Positions 51,238-59,978 of a stretch of 64,000 nucleotides of DNA are shown here, piece by piece. Below the pieces are notes generated by a model, which saw only the letters and a program-made list of their open reading frames with translations, searched no databases and was not told where the DNA came from. Position 1 is the stretch's first letter. Each line of letters opens with the position of its first letter. The stretch covers positions 868,001 through 932,000 of the forward strand of contig CAWANP010000002.1 of assembly GCA_963783445.1 (NCBI GenBank), written 5' to 3'. The position numbers were made by a program, and so were the translations under genes. This stretch comes from CAWANP01 sp963783445 (GTDB taxonomy: Bacteria; Chloroflexota; Anaerolineae; JAAYZQ01).

Positions 51238-52032
51238 CTATGGACTGTTGGGTGGCGCCAGGCGATAGCCGACGCTCCGGACATTGATGATACAACCCGT
51301 GTCGCCGGCAGGGTAGCCCAGCTTGCGACGCAGGGAACGAACGAGTGGGCGTAGCAGAGAGCCGGCCTCCACATGGTCAGTCTCGAGGCCATGGGTGATC
51401 TGAATCAGTTCCTGGGGCCCAACCACTTGATCAGCGCGTCGGGCAAGGTGTTCCAAGAGCGTAAACTCGCGGGCAGACAGGCGAATCTGTTCCTCTCCGA
51501 ACCAAACCAGGTGCTGGCTGGGGTCAATGCGCAACTGACCTACGATCAGAGGGCCTGCAGTCGAGGTGCCGGGGGCTGCCGGCCGGGACACGAGTTGGCG
51601 GAGTTGCCGGCCACGTCGAAGCTTGCCCTGAACGGCAGCCAGCAGGTCTTCCGGTTGGATGGGCTTGGTCAGGTAATCATCGACACCCAGCTCTTTGCCG
51701 TAGCGGATGTCGCTATCCAGGCTACGGGCGGTGAGGAACATGAAAGGGATGGTCAGCCAGTCGGGGTTTTGCCGTACGCGGTCGTAGAGCTGGTAGCCGT
51801 TCATGCGCGGCATGGCAATGTCGGCAAGGATCAAGTCCACAGGCTGTGATTTCAGGGCGTTGAGAGCTTCAACTCCTTCGCGGGCGGTCAGTACCTGGTA
51901 GCCTTCCGCTTCCAGCACGAGTGCAAGATTCTCAAGGATCGCGGGTTCATCGTCGGCCACAAGGATCGTTGGAGGCTCGCCCGGTCCCGAACCCGCAGCT
52001 ACCCCCAGATCCTCAGTTGCCTTCATACTCAT
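51238..52032 (-). CDS. Response regulator, receiver plus OmpR-type winged helix
   Basis: 264 residues. Receiver: ILVADDEPAILE with the acidic pair, DLILADIAMPRMNG with phosphoacceptor Asp, and TKPIQPEDL. C-terminal DNA-binding domain: SAREFTLLEHLARRADQVVGPQELI, RPLVRSLRRKLGYPAG, VRSVGYRL. The open frame starts at 52032, but the ATG at 52026 has GGGAG eight bases ahead and fits better. It overlaps the 3' end of the kinase gene by 14-20 bases, a typical kinase-regulator pair. Confidence 0.92.
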   Translation of the reverse strand: MSMKATEDLGVAAGSGPGEPPTILVADDEPAILENLALVLEAEGYQVLTAREGVEALNALKSQPVDLILADIAMPRMNGYQLYDRVRQNPDWLTIPFMFLTARSLDSDIRYGKELGVDDYLTKPIQPEDLLAAVQGKLRRGRQLRQLVSRPAAPGTSTAGPLIVGQLRIDPSQHLVWFGEEQIRLSAREFTLLEHLARRADQVVGPQELIQITHGLETDHVEAGSLLRPLVRSLRRKLGYPAGDTGCIINVRSVGYRLAPPNSP

Positions 52033-54220
52033 GCTCCCTCTCTTTCTGCAGGGGCAGAAGAATGGAAAACGTACTGCCTTCGCCCGGAGTCGAGGTGACT
52101 GTCAGGAGCCCCCCGTGCAGTTCGACGAGTTCCCTGGCAATTGACAATCCCAGACCTGTTCCGGGAATCTCCTTTTGTGAATCAGCTCGATAGAAACGGT
52201 TGAACACATAGCGCATATCTTCCTCACTGATGCCAGCGCCGGAGTCGATCACACGCAAAGCTATCCACCGATCCTGGGGAGGAGCCTGGCTGCCATCTTT
52301 CCGACGTGCCCGGATCTCTTCCCATTCCTCTGATGGTGGGCTTGTGTTTCCCTCCATTATCAAGCCCTCGCACACGATCTGCCCACCCGGTGGCGTATAC
52401 TTGATGGCATTGTTCAGCACGTTGCGGATAGCCTGCCTCAATTGGCCCTCGTTGCCCCAGACCGAGAGTACACGAGCCCCCACTAGATGCAGGGATTGCC
52501 CCTTCTGCCGCGCAAGCGGCAGTTGCTTTTCCACCTCTGATGCTGCCAGGTCCACCAGGTTGAGAACCTGACGCTCTAGGGAGATGCGTTGGCTATCGAT
52601 GCGAGAGGTTTCCAGAATATCCTGAATGAGGTCGTTCAGCACGCTCGTGTGCACGCGAATATCACGGATCATACGTAGGCGTTTGTCGTCGTCCAGACGA
52701 TGATAGAGCCTGTCCAGATTTCCGCCAATCAGTGTGATTACCGAGAGTGGAGTGCGCAGCTCATGGGAAACATTCGATACGAACTCGTCTTTCATGCGCT
52801 CGGCCGCCTTGATCGGCGTAATGTCCCGCTCTACACTCACATAGCCGGCCAGATCTCCGCTGTCAGGCTCGTGCAAGGGAGCCACCGTCACCGCAACATC
52901 GTGCAGCGTCCCGTCTCTGCGCTTATGGACCGCCTGTCCACGACAGTTCCGATCCGAGCACTTGACTTCTTCCATCAGGGCTTGATATCCCTCGAGGAGG
53001 GTCTGACCCTGCCAGATGCTCCACGGTTGCCCCTTCGCCTCGTCGCTGGTGAAACCCGTTAGTGCAACTGCTGCTGGGTTCATGTATTGGATGAACCCGG
53101 CCACATCGGTGACGACAACGGCCTCTCCGACAGCCTCCAGTATTGCCTGCGTGCGGTCGCGTTCTACCTCGAGTTCGAGGGTACGCTGAGCCACTGTTCC
53201 CTCCAGATCCTCTGCCCGACGCTGCAGTTCGTAGTACAGCCGGCTGGTGTCCAAGGCTTGCCCAACTGCGCTAGCAACACTCTGTGCCAGCGTGCGGTCG
53301 TGCTCGCTGAACTCGCGTTGCTCCGCGGTACCCAGAACAATGCCGCCAGCCAGGTTGTCGCGGACCATGATAGGCACTATCAAAAGCGAGACAATCCCGT
53401 GAGTGTGGATCTCGTTGCGTAGAGGCGCCAACCTCGGTTCCAGCTCAACATCCATCACCGCCACAGGCACTTGGCCCATTGGGCCAAGCCTGGTCACTAT
53501 GGAGGGTAGGAGGGCCTGCGGACCGGTTGCTGAACCAGAGTGTGCCCACCGGTTTCTGTCACGCTCTATGTCCCAAGTCTGTTCAGCTTCCCAAGCGGCC
53601 AGCGAGGCGGCAGCGTGAGGGACTTCAAGGGCATCTGCCAGCGCCTCGCAGGCTGTGTCGAGAATTCTGTCCGCATCGAACGTAGATCCCGCGGCTACAA
53701 TAACCTGGTTGAGTAAGGTAAGCTCCCGATTGCGCTTGAGGATCTCTTCCTCGGCCTCGAGACGCCGGGTTCTCTCCCACAGCAGGCGCCGGTATCGATT
53801 CAATCGGGTAATCGTTCGAACCCGGGTCCGTAGCTCAACGCGATCGACGGGTTTGGTCACAAAGTCATCGGCGCCAGCTTCGATACCGCGTAGACGGGAA
53901 TCACGGTCATCAAGTGCTGTCACCAGAATGATAGGTACCTCCGCTCGAAGCGGATCATCGCGCAGGCGCTGGCAGACCTCAAACCCGTCCATACCTGGCA
54001 TCATTACGTCCAGCAGAACGGCATCTGGAGCGATCTCCTTGATGGCTGCCAGCGCCTCGGGCCCATTGGCTGCAAAGGTCATTTCATAGCCTTCGTGGAA
54101 TAGCATCGCTGCCAGCATATCGCGGGCGTCGGGTTCGTCATCTACGATGAGGATACGCGGTCTGTCCATGGTAGACATTATCATGGGTTTTTTGCTTTTG
54201 GACAAGTCCAAGTGCCGCAT
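52013..54220 (-). CDS. Histidine kinase with N-terminal receiver, GAF and PAS domains
   Basis: 735 residues. Order: receiver (about 22-140; ILIVDDEPDARD, DAVLLDVMMPGMDGFE), a coiled linker, GAF (about 190-340), PAS (about 365-490; EAVGEAVVVTDVAGFIQYMN), HisKA (NVSHELRTPLSV, phosphorylated His) and an ATPase domain (NVLNNAIKYTPPGGQI, DSGAGISEEDMRYVF, GTGLGLSI). No membrane helix, so it is cytoplasmic. No good ribosome site supports ATG 54220; the inner ATGs before MDRPRIL are possible. Linked to the regulator at 51238 and to the kinase at 54265 (44 bp upstream). Confidence 0.9.
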   Translation of the reverse strand: MRHLDLSKSKKPMIMSTMDRPRILIVDDEPDARDMLAAMLFHEGYEMTFAANGPEALAAIKEIAPDAVLLDVMMPGMDGFEVCQRLRDDPLRAEVPIILVTALDDRDSRLRGIEAGADDFVTKPVDRVELRTRVRTITRLNRYRRLLWERTRRLEAEEEILKRNRELTLLNQVIVAAGSTFDADRILDTACEALADALEVPHAAASLAAWEAEQTWDIERDRNRWAHSGSATGPQALLPSIVTRLGPMGQVPVAVMDVELEPRLAPLRNEIHTHGIVSLLIVPIMVRDNLAGGIVLGTAEQREFSEHDRTLAQSVASAVGQALDTSRLYYELQRRAEDLEGTVAQRTLELEVERDRTQAILEAVGEAVVVTDVAGFIQYMNPAAVALTGFTSDEAKGQPWSIWQGQTLLEGYQALMEEVKCSDRNCRGQAVHKRRDGTLHDVAVTVAPLHEPDSGDLAGYVSVERDITPIKAAERMKDEFVSNVSHELRTPLSVITLIGGNLDRLYHRLDDDKRLRMIRDIRVHTSVLNDLIQDILETSRIDSQRISLERQVLNLVDLAASEVEKQLPLARQKGQSLHLVGARVLSVWGNEGQLRQAIRNVLNNAIKYTPPGGQIVCEGLIMEGNTSPPSEEWEEIRARRKDGSQAPPQDRWIALRVIDSGAGISEEDMRYVFNRFYRADSQKEIPGTGLGLSIARELVELHGGLLTVTSTPGEGSTFSILLPLQKEREHEYEGN

Positions 54221-54264
54221 TCGGTTGGAGGTTGGCAGGATGAGAAGCAGTGGATCAAGACGTA

Positions 54265-56853
54265 TCAGTCACCTGTGCTCTGGTTACCGGAGGCATGGCG
54301 GCTCAGCATCTTGAGAAGCATCCTGGGACCAATAGGCTTGTGCAGGTACTCTGCTGCCCCAGCTTCCAGGTACCTTTCCCGGTCACCTGGCAGACCCAGT
54401 GTCGTTGTGACGATGATGGGAATCGCTGTGCTGGAGGGCGGATCGAGCTCTTGCGAAATGGCTTCAAGACGCTGGATCCCCTGTGCGCCGTCCAGCCCGG
54501 GCAGCGCTAGGTTAGCCACGATCGCTACGGGGCCCTCCTCTCTGGTTTGCTGAGCTGCCTCTGTGCCGTTCCGCGCAACGATGACCCGGTAGCCCCCGGC
54601 TCGTAGGGATTCGGATGCTATGGTGATCGTCTCTTTGTGATCATCTGCCACGAGTACGGTAGCGACCGGGTGGGACGATGATGCGGCCGCGGGCACTGCC
54701 TGCGCCTCCACTGAACCCTTCGAGATTCTCTCGCCCTCTACCCCTGACCAGGGGATAGCAATGGTGAAACGACTCCCCTCCCCGATCTTGCTCTCTACTG
54801 AGACGCTCCCACCGTGCATTGTGGCCAGACGATGGACCAGAGACAACCCCAAACCCGTACCCGCATAGGCTCTGGATAGGCTGCTGTCCAACTGCACGAA
54901 TGGCTGGAAGAGCCTCTTCATATCCTTCTCGGCAATGCCAATCCCGGTGTCCCAAACGCAGAAACGAACCGCTTCTCGTGCCGACTCAACCGCAACTTCC
55001 AGACCGATGGACCCACCTTGAGGCGTGAACTTGATAGCATTGCTGAGCAGATTGACCAGCATCTGTTTGAGCCGGCGTTCGTCCGCCTGAATTGTCTCTG
55101 GACCTGGTGGTCCTATGCGCGCCTTATCAAAGCTGAACGATACCTCGATCTGTTTTTCATGAGCCGCCTGCTTGGTCAATTGCAGGCTGGCTCGGCAAAC
55201 CGATTCGATAGAAGTGGGCGCCTTGATCAGTTCTACCTTCCCCGCCTCGATCTTGGAAACATCAAGGATATCGTTAATTAGGGCCAAAAGGTGCCGGCCA
55301 CTTTTCTCGATGTTGCCCACTGATCTGGACTGTCTCTCATTGATCGGTCCATAGACCTCATCCTGCAACACCTGGGCAAACCCCAGTATGGCGTTGAGGG
55401 GCGCGCGTAGTTCGTGGCTCATGCTGGCTAGAAACTCATCCTTGAGGCGCGCTGCGCGGGCTAGCTCTGCATTGGCGGAACTCAGATCGGAGGTCCGTTT
55501 CGCCACGCGCTGGGCTAGCAGTGCCCTTTCCAGCATCAACTCTGTGTGTGATCGCTGTAGATCATCGAACAGTCGGGCATTGCGGATGGCAGTGGCTGAT
55601 TGGTTGGCGAAAGCGATGGCCAACTTCCCATCGTGCTGAGAATAGAACCCTGGTTTCTGATGGTTCAGATTCAACAGACCGATGACCTCATCTTGAACCA
55701 CCAGTGGCACGCCCATCCAGCAGCGAATCTGTGTACTTCCCGGGATGTGCTGCCAGCTCGGCTCGGCAGCAGTGTCCGAGATGATCGCAGGTTTGCGGCC
55801 CACGAGAATGCCTTGTACGTGGGGCAGTGCCTCAATGTGTAGTGGCGCGGAGGGCCTACGATCTGCGTCAGTACTACGATAGGCGACAAGGTCTAGGACC
55901 TTGCCAGTAAAAAGCATGATCGATGCGCTGTCATACTGGACGACGCGAGCCAGTTGCTCCAGGATGAGTGGCAGCACCTGTTGGGGATCGAGCTTAGCGT
56001 TCAGGGCTGCGGCTACCTCGCGCAGGGTTTCGGCCTGCAGACGCTGCTCGCGCTCGGCGGCCAGCAGTCGTTCGCGTTCCTCCTCGACCCGCCGGCGCTC
56101 GGTGATATCGCGGACGACTGTGATCACTTGTGTCACTCTGTCATCCTCATAAACCGGAATTCTGCGGACTTTTGTTGTCAGTTCTCTCCCCGCGAGCTGG
56201 ACCGTTTCTTCGGAAACGAGGATCTGCCCAGTGGCGAACACTCTTTGGTACTCAACCTCAGTCCCCTGAGGTAGGAAGGGAAACACGTCAAAGATGGTTT
56301 TGCCAAGTACGTCGACCTCTAGCCCAAGTTGTTCGTTCCAGACCTGAAACGCCTTGCTCAGGAGGACGATACGTAGATCCTCGTCCACCACATGGATTGC
56401 TTCGGACATAGAGTTCAGGGTGGCGCGATACTGCGCCTGTGACCTCTGCAGTGCGATCTCTGCCTGCCGCTTAGCATCCTCAAGTTTCCCGTTTTCTAGC
56501 GCCAGCATCACAGCAGGACCCAGCCTCGCTAGCCGTCCTTTGAGTAGGTAATCCGCCGCGCCTTGCTTGATGCAATCCACTGCCACTTCCTCACCCACGC
56601 TGTCAGTCACGACAACAAGTGGGATCTCCAGGCCGCGGTCCTTCAGGTGACCGAGCGCATGAAGCGCGTTGAACCCAACCAGGGACAAGTCAGCCAGAAT
56701 GACATCCCATCCCTCGTCAATCCGCCCCATATAGCTTGCTTCTGTGGCCACACACAGCCAGTCAGGTTCAAACCCCGCCTTGCGCAGCTCGCATACTACA
56801 GCGGTCTGATCTGGATCATCATCGAGGATCAGCGCACGGATGGGCACAGGCAT
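54265..56853 (-). CDS. Hybrid histidine kinase: receiver, PAS, GAF, HisKA, ATPase, degenerate receiver
   Basis: 862 residues. N-terminal receiver (LILDDDPDQTAVV, DVILADLSLVGF), PAS (about 145-255), GAF (about 285-440), HisKA (SMSHELRAPLNAILG), ATPase (NLLSNAIKFTPQGGSI, DTGIGIAEKDM, GTGLGLSL) and a C-terminal receiver. In that last receiver the phosphoacceptor position reads VANLALPGLDG: Asn where Asp is expected, though the HKPIG lysine is kept. It would bind but not be phosphorylated in the usual way. No membrane segment. Transcribed from 56947-56975. Confidence 0.9.
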   Translation of the reverse strand: MPVPIRALILDDDPDQTAVVCELRKAGFEPDWLCVATEASYMGRIDEGWDVILADLSLVGFNALHALGHLKDRGLEIPLVVVTDSVGEEVAVDCIKQGAADYLLKGRLARLGPAVMLALENGKLEDAKRQAEIALQRSQAQYRATLNSMSEAIHVVDEDLRIVLLSKAFQVWNEQLGLEVDVLGKTIFDVFPFLPQGTEVEYQRVFATGQILVSEETVQLAGRELTTKVRRIPVYEDDRVTQVITVVRDITERRRVEEERERLLAAEREQRLQAETLREVAAALNAKLDPQQVLPLILEQLARVVQYDSASIMLFTGKVLDLVAYRSTDADRRPSAPLHIEALPHVQGILVGRKPAIISDTAAEPSWQHIPGSTQIRCWMGVPLVVQDEVIGLLNLNHQKPGFYSQHDGKLAIAFANQSATAIRNARLFDDLQRSHTELMLERALLAQRVAKRTSDLSSANAELARAARLKDEFLASMSHELRAPLNAILGFAQVLQDEVYGPINERQSRSVGNIEKSGRHLLALINDILDVSKIEAGKVELIKAPTSIESVCRASLQLTKQAAHEKQIEVSFSFDKARIGPPGPETIQADERRLKQMLVNLLSNAIKFTPQGGSIGLEVAVESAREAVRFCVWDTGIGIAEKDMKRLFQPFVQLDSSLSRAYAGTGLGLSLVHRLATMHGGSVSVESKIGEGSRFTIAIPWSGVEGERISKGSVEAQAVPAAASSSHPVATVLVADDHKETITIASESLRAGGYRVIVARNGTEAAQQTREEGPVAIVANLALPGLDGAQGIQRLEAISQELDPPSSTAIPIIVTTTLGLPGDRERYLEAGAAEYLHKPIGPRMLLKMLSRHASGNQSTGD

Positions 56854-56946
56854 TGTCTTCCTACCCTCAACAATTCAGTCAGTTTTCAAGCCAAAGCCAC
56901 GCTCAGTCAGATCTGTCCTGCACATGGTCATGATGGCGCAGGTGTT

Positions 56947-56975
56947 AGTATATCACCAACGCCCAGAGATTTCAA
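56947..56975 (-). promoter_or_regulatory. Promoter of the histidine kinase operon
   Basis: TTGAAA (56970-56975), 17-bp spacer, TGA TATACT (-10 at 56947-56952), minus strand. Leader of about 87 bases before the ATG at 56853. Confidence 0.7.
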
Positions 56976-57064
56976 GTTTTTCGGTTGTGGACCCGGCCAA
57001 AGTGCAATCTGGAGGGGGGGGCATCCTTCGGGGATGAGAAAGAGCCCGTAAAGCTGCTTTGACG

Positions 57065-57244
57065 TCAAGACAACTGCAGAAGGAGATCTCTAGCCAAATC
57101 GTTCAGATCGTGCGTGTGTTTCCGAAGATCCTTGATCATCGCACGGCGCTTCTCGTCGTCCAATCGTTCGTAGAGCAAGTCCAGGTTCCCGCTGAGCAGT
57201 GTGATGACCGCCAGCCGTGTGCGCAGGGCGTGCGAGATATCCCG
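57065..57244 (-). pseudogene. Remnant of a histidine-kinase dimerisation domain
   Basis: In one frame this stretch reads RDISHALRTRLAVITLLSGN and goes on LDLLYERLDDEKRRAMIKDLRKH before a stop at 57065. It closely copies the HisKA segment of the kinase at 52013-54220 (NVSHELRTPLSVITLIGGN, LDRLYHRLDDDKR). Nothing before or after it looks like the rest of a kinase. It is the leftover of a third kinase next to the orphan receiver protein, probably lost by deletion. Confidence 0.7.
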
Positions 57245-57390
57245 GGCCGGTTGGCCTGGTAGAATGCCCTGTCTACCCCTGACATCACTGTCTGGTCCTG
57301 GCCCAGGTCAACGGCTGCCCGGGAAGGACCATCGTCAGGCCGGTGCCGAATAGTGCACGAGTTCTCGTTGACCGTCACTGGGCCGCCTCT

Positions 57391-57801
57391 CTATCTTGGT
57401 CCCGAGTCCCCGGGATGGCCAGAATCACTGCATTTACTTCTGACGATCCGGTTCACGCTAGCAACCAACTCGCGAGGACTGAAGGGCTTGAGCAGGAATT
57501 CTACGTCCTGAAATCCGGTACCCTTGCTGTCAAGCTCATCTTGCCGGTAGGTACTAAGGACAAAGACGGGAATAGCTGAGGACCCGGATTGGTTCCTTAC
57601 CTGTTTCAAGAAACCAAGACCATCTTCGTGCGGTTCGACCAGGTCCAAGATGATCAGATCGGGCTGTTCGTTCCTGGCCTGCTCCAGGGCTTGGGTGCTG
57701 TTCTCGGAGACCAAGACCGTATGGCCTTCCTGCACCAAGCGATATTCGAGGATTGTACGTATGTTTACGTCGCGGCCGGTGATGAGGACTTTTCCTACCA
57801 C
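57391..57801 (-). CDS. Single-domain response regulator with a GTG start behind a G10 tract
   Basis: 136 residues: KVLITGRDVNIRTILEYRL, LIILDLVEPHEDGLGFLK with the phosphoacceptor Asp and LLKPFSPREL with the conserved Lys. The usual acidic pair after the first strand is GRD instead of DDE. No output domain. The frame is open 40 codons further upstream, but that part is low-complexity and includes the poly-G run; GTG 57801 is chosen. The kinase remnant at 57065 lies downstream, so this may be an orphan of a lost two-component pair. Confidence 0.75.
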   Translation of the reverse strand: MVGKVLITGRDVNIRTILEYRLVQEGHTVLVSENSTQALEQARNEQPDLIILDLVEPHEDGLGFLKQVRNQSGSSAIPVFVLSTYRQDELDSKGTGFQDVEFLLKPFSPRELVASVNRIVRSKCSDSGHPGDSGPR

Positions 57802-58127
57802 AGCCCCCCCCCCTGGTTTCACACCAATTGAAGGATCCAGGCATGATCCTCCCAATGGACTTGATGTGGAGTGTGTACTGCAAACACTTGCAGCAGAGGA
57901 TCGTCGCGGAAGCGCATGCATATTGCCATGATCCTTGCCCCAAGCGCCTGATCAATACAGTAAATGAAAACGCCCATAGGATACAGTATTTGTGTTAACA
58001 TGAGGTAACGATTAGGTTAAAAATGGGTTACAAAGAACAGCCGCGCCCAGGTGGGGCGTAACCAAAGCCATTGTGTGATTGCCTGGCTTTTTGTGCCAAG
58101 TAATGATATAATCGGCAATCTGACAAA
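57802..58127. other. Intergenic gap with a C10/G10 homopolymer tract
   Basis: A 326-bp gap between the receiver gene and the phosphatase gene. It holds a run of ten C on the plus strand (57804-57813) touching the start of the receiver gene, an AT-rich stretch around 57960-58065 and the extended -10 at 58104. A 60-codon open frame on the minus strand (57819-58001) has no recognisable content. Confidence 0.6.
58104..58112 (+). promoter_or_regulatory. Extended -10 promoter of the phosphatase gene
   Basis: TGA followed by TATAAT (58107-58112) with no good -35. Transcription would start only about 10 bases before the ATG at 58128, so the message may be near-leaderless. Confidence 0.55.
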
Positions 58128-58691
58128 ATGAGCGAACAGGAAAGGTTGATGAATCTATTACGCGGACCCACTATCCTATGGAACCGGCTTACGCAACAGG
58201 GCCTCAGAGTAACGACGCTATGGGCTGCTGATCACATCGTTCGGATTATCACTGGCGCCCCATGGCGCCCCGTGAGCCAGATCACACCTAACCTGCACGT
58301 GGGTGGGCAGTATCGGCGCCGTGGGTGGCCCCGAATGGCGTCGCGGGGGATCACGTCTGTGGTCAACTTGCGCATCGAGTTCGATGATACCAGCGCGGGC
58401 ATCGCACCCCCACAATACCTGTATCTGCCTACGATCGATGACCATGCACCAACCCTGGAGGATCTGCGTACCGGCGCCCAGTTCATCGCTGGTGCAGTTG
58501 CGGAGGGCGGCGGGGTGTATATCCACTGCGGCTCGGGAATCGGGCGTGCGGCAACAATGGCTGCCGCTTATTTCATCAGCACGGGCTTGACGCCAGAGCA
58601 GTCCTGGGCGCGCATCCGGGTCGTACGCCCCTTCATCCGTCCCACGCTGGTGCAGATTGAGCAGATCAAGCGTTTTGCCGCTCTTGGGTAA
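58128..58691 (+). CDS. Dual-specificity (tyrosine-type) protein phosphatase
   Basis: 187 residues. The Cys-based phosphatase signature is HCGSGIGR in VYIHCGSGIGRAATMAAAY, and the general-acid Asp is likely in TIDDHAP. An N-terminal extension of about 45 residues with one mildly hydrophobic stretch precedes VSQITPNLHVGGQYRRRGW, the usual start of the fold. Substrate may be a phosphoprotein or a phospholipid. The polymerase gene lies 146 bp downstream. Confidence 0.85.
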   Translation: MSEQERLMNLLRGPTILWNRLTQQGLRVTTLWAADHIVRIITGAPWRPVSQITPNLHVGGQYRRRGWPRMASRGITSVVNLRIEFDDTSAGIAPPQYLYLPTIDDHAPTLEDLRTGAQFIAGAVAEGGGVYIHCGSGIGRAATMAAAYFISTGLTPEQSWARIRVVRPFIRPTLVQIEQIKRFAALG

Positions 58692-58837
58692 GCAAGAGGC
58701 TGATTGGCTATGGACTGGGATGGACTCCTGGAGATGAGCAGTAGGATTGAAAACCAGGCTGCCGCTCCTGGCGTGTTTGCCCTGGGCCAATGGGCGCCAG
58801 TCCAAGAATGGGCTTTGGTTCGGAGGAGGCTCAGGCG

Positions 58838-59912
58838 TTGAGGGTCATTGCTCATCTCGATCTGGATGCCTTCTATTGTGCTGTTGAGGTATTGGAGGAT
58901 CCCCGCTTGGCCGACAAGCCTGTGCTCGTTGGCGGCCGGTCGCATCAGCGCGGTGTTGTGGTGTCCGCGTCTTATCCAGCCAGGGTCTTTGGCGCGCGTT
59001 CGGCGATGCCCATGTCTCGGGCGCTGGCGCTCTGCCCTGAAGCGATAGTGGTCCCGCCTCGGCACGAACTCTACCGGGAGTATTCTCGCCGGGTGATGGC
59101 CATCCTGCGCCAAATGGCGCCGGTGGTTGAGCAAATGAGCGTTGACGAGGCATTCCTCGATTTGAGTGACCAGGTCACGGCTTGGGTGGAAGCCATCGAG
59201 GCTGCGGGACAGCTCATTCGCCGGGTAAAAGACCAGGTTGGCCTGTCAGCATCCTTGGGCCTGGCGACGAACAAGCTGGTGGCCAAGGTGGCGTCAGAAT
59301 CGGGACAAACCAGGTGGGCTCACGGTGGTCCGGCCAGGGGAGGAGGCTGCCTTCTTGAGTCCTTTGCCTGTTCGAGCGCTGTGGGGAGTTGGCCCGGTCA
59401 CAGCCCAGAAGCTGGCCAGCATGGGGGTAACCACCGTGGGTGAGCTGGCGCAGGTGCCTGAGCGGGACCTACGTTCGCGCTTCGGGCGGCAAGGGGCAGC
59501 GATGGCCCTGCATGCACGGGGGATCGATGATCGCTCGGTAGTGACTGAGCGTGATCCAAAGTCAGTAGGCCAGGAGCGGACCTTTGCGCGCGATCTGTTC
59601 GATATGGATCTCCTGGAACAGCAGATCAGGCGATTAAGCCAGGGTGTCAGCCGCCGCCTGAGACGGCATGGCCTGGCTGCAGGGACTGTTGCCGTTAAGG
59701 TGCGCTATGCCGATTTTACCACGCTCAGCCGGCAGACGCGCCTGGCCGTCCCTACGGATGATGAACAATTGATATACCAGGCAGCGATGAGCCTCTTCCA
59801 TCGGGAGTGGCAGCGCGACCGCCCGATCAGGCTTCTCGGGGTGACCGCACGCCAATTGTCTCCGCCGGTCGGGCAAATGCCTCTGCTGCTGGGTGACGAT
59901 TCGCTGCTCTGA
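58838..59912 (+). pseudogene. dinB: DNA polymerase IV (Y-family), one frameshift
   Basis: About 357 residues over two frames. Palm: VIAHLDLDAFYCAVEVLED and the catalytic SVDEAFLDLSD; then VGLSASLGLATNKLVAKVAS. The frame breaks near 59306 where an extra G splits the conserved KPGGLTVV region; the second frame continues PGEEAAFLSPLPVRALWGVGPVTAQKL (helix-hairpin-helix) and the little-finger domain (QERTFARDLFDM). I choose TTG 58838, 7-9 bases after GGAGGAGG; the ATGs at 58790 and 58808 lack a site. It copies damaged DNA with low fidelity. It may be whole if the G is an error. Confidence 0.82.
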
Positions 59913-59978
59913 TCCAACTCCACTCGACAGGATCCAGAGCAGGGTATTGTCCTCAGAGCAAGACCTGGACGCGCTCTG

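Noticed and set aside
57819..58001. 60-codon minus-strand frame upstream of the receiver gene
   Set aside because: No Shine-Dalgarno, no recognisable content, overlaps an AT-rich gap.
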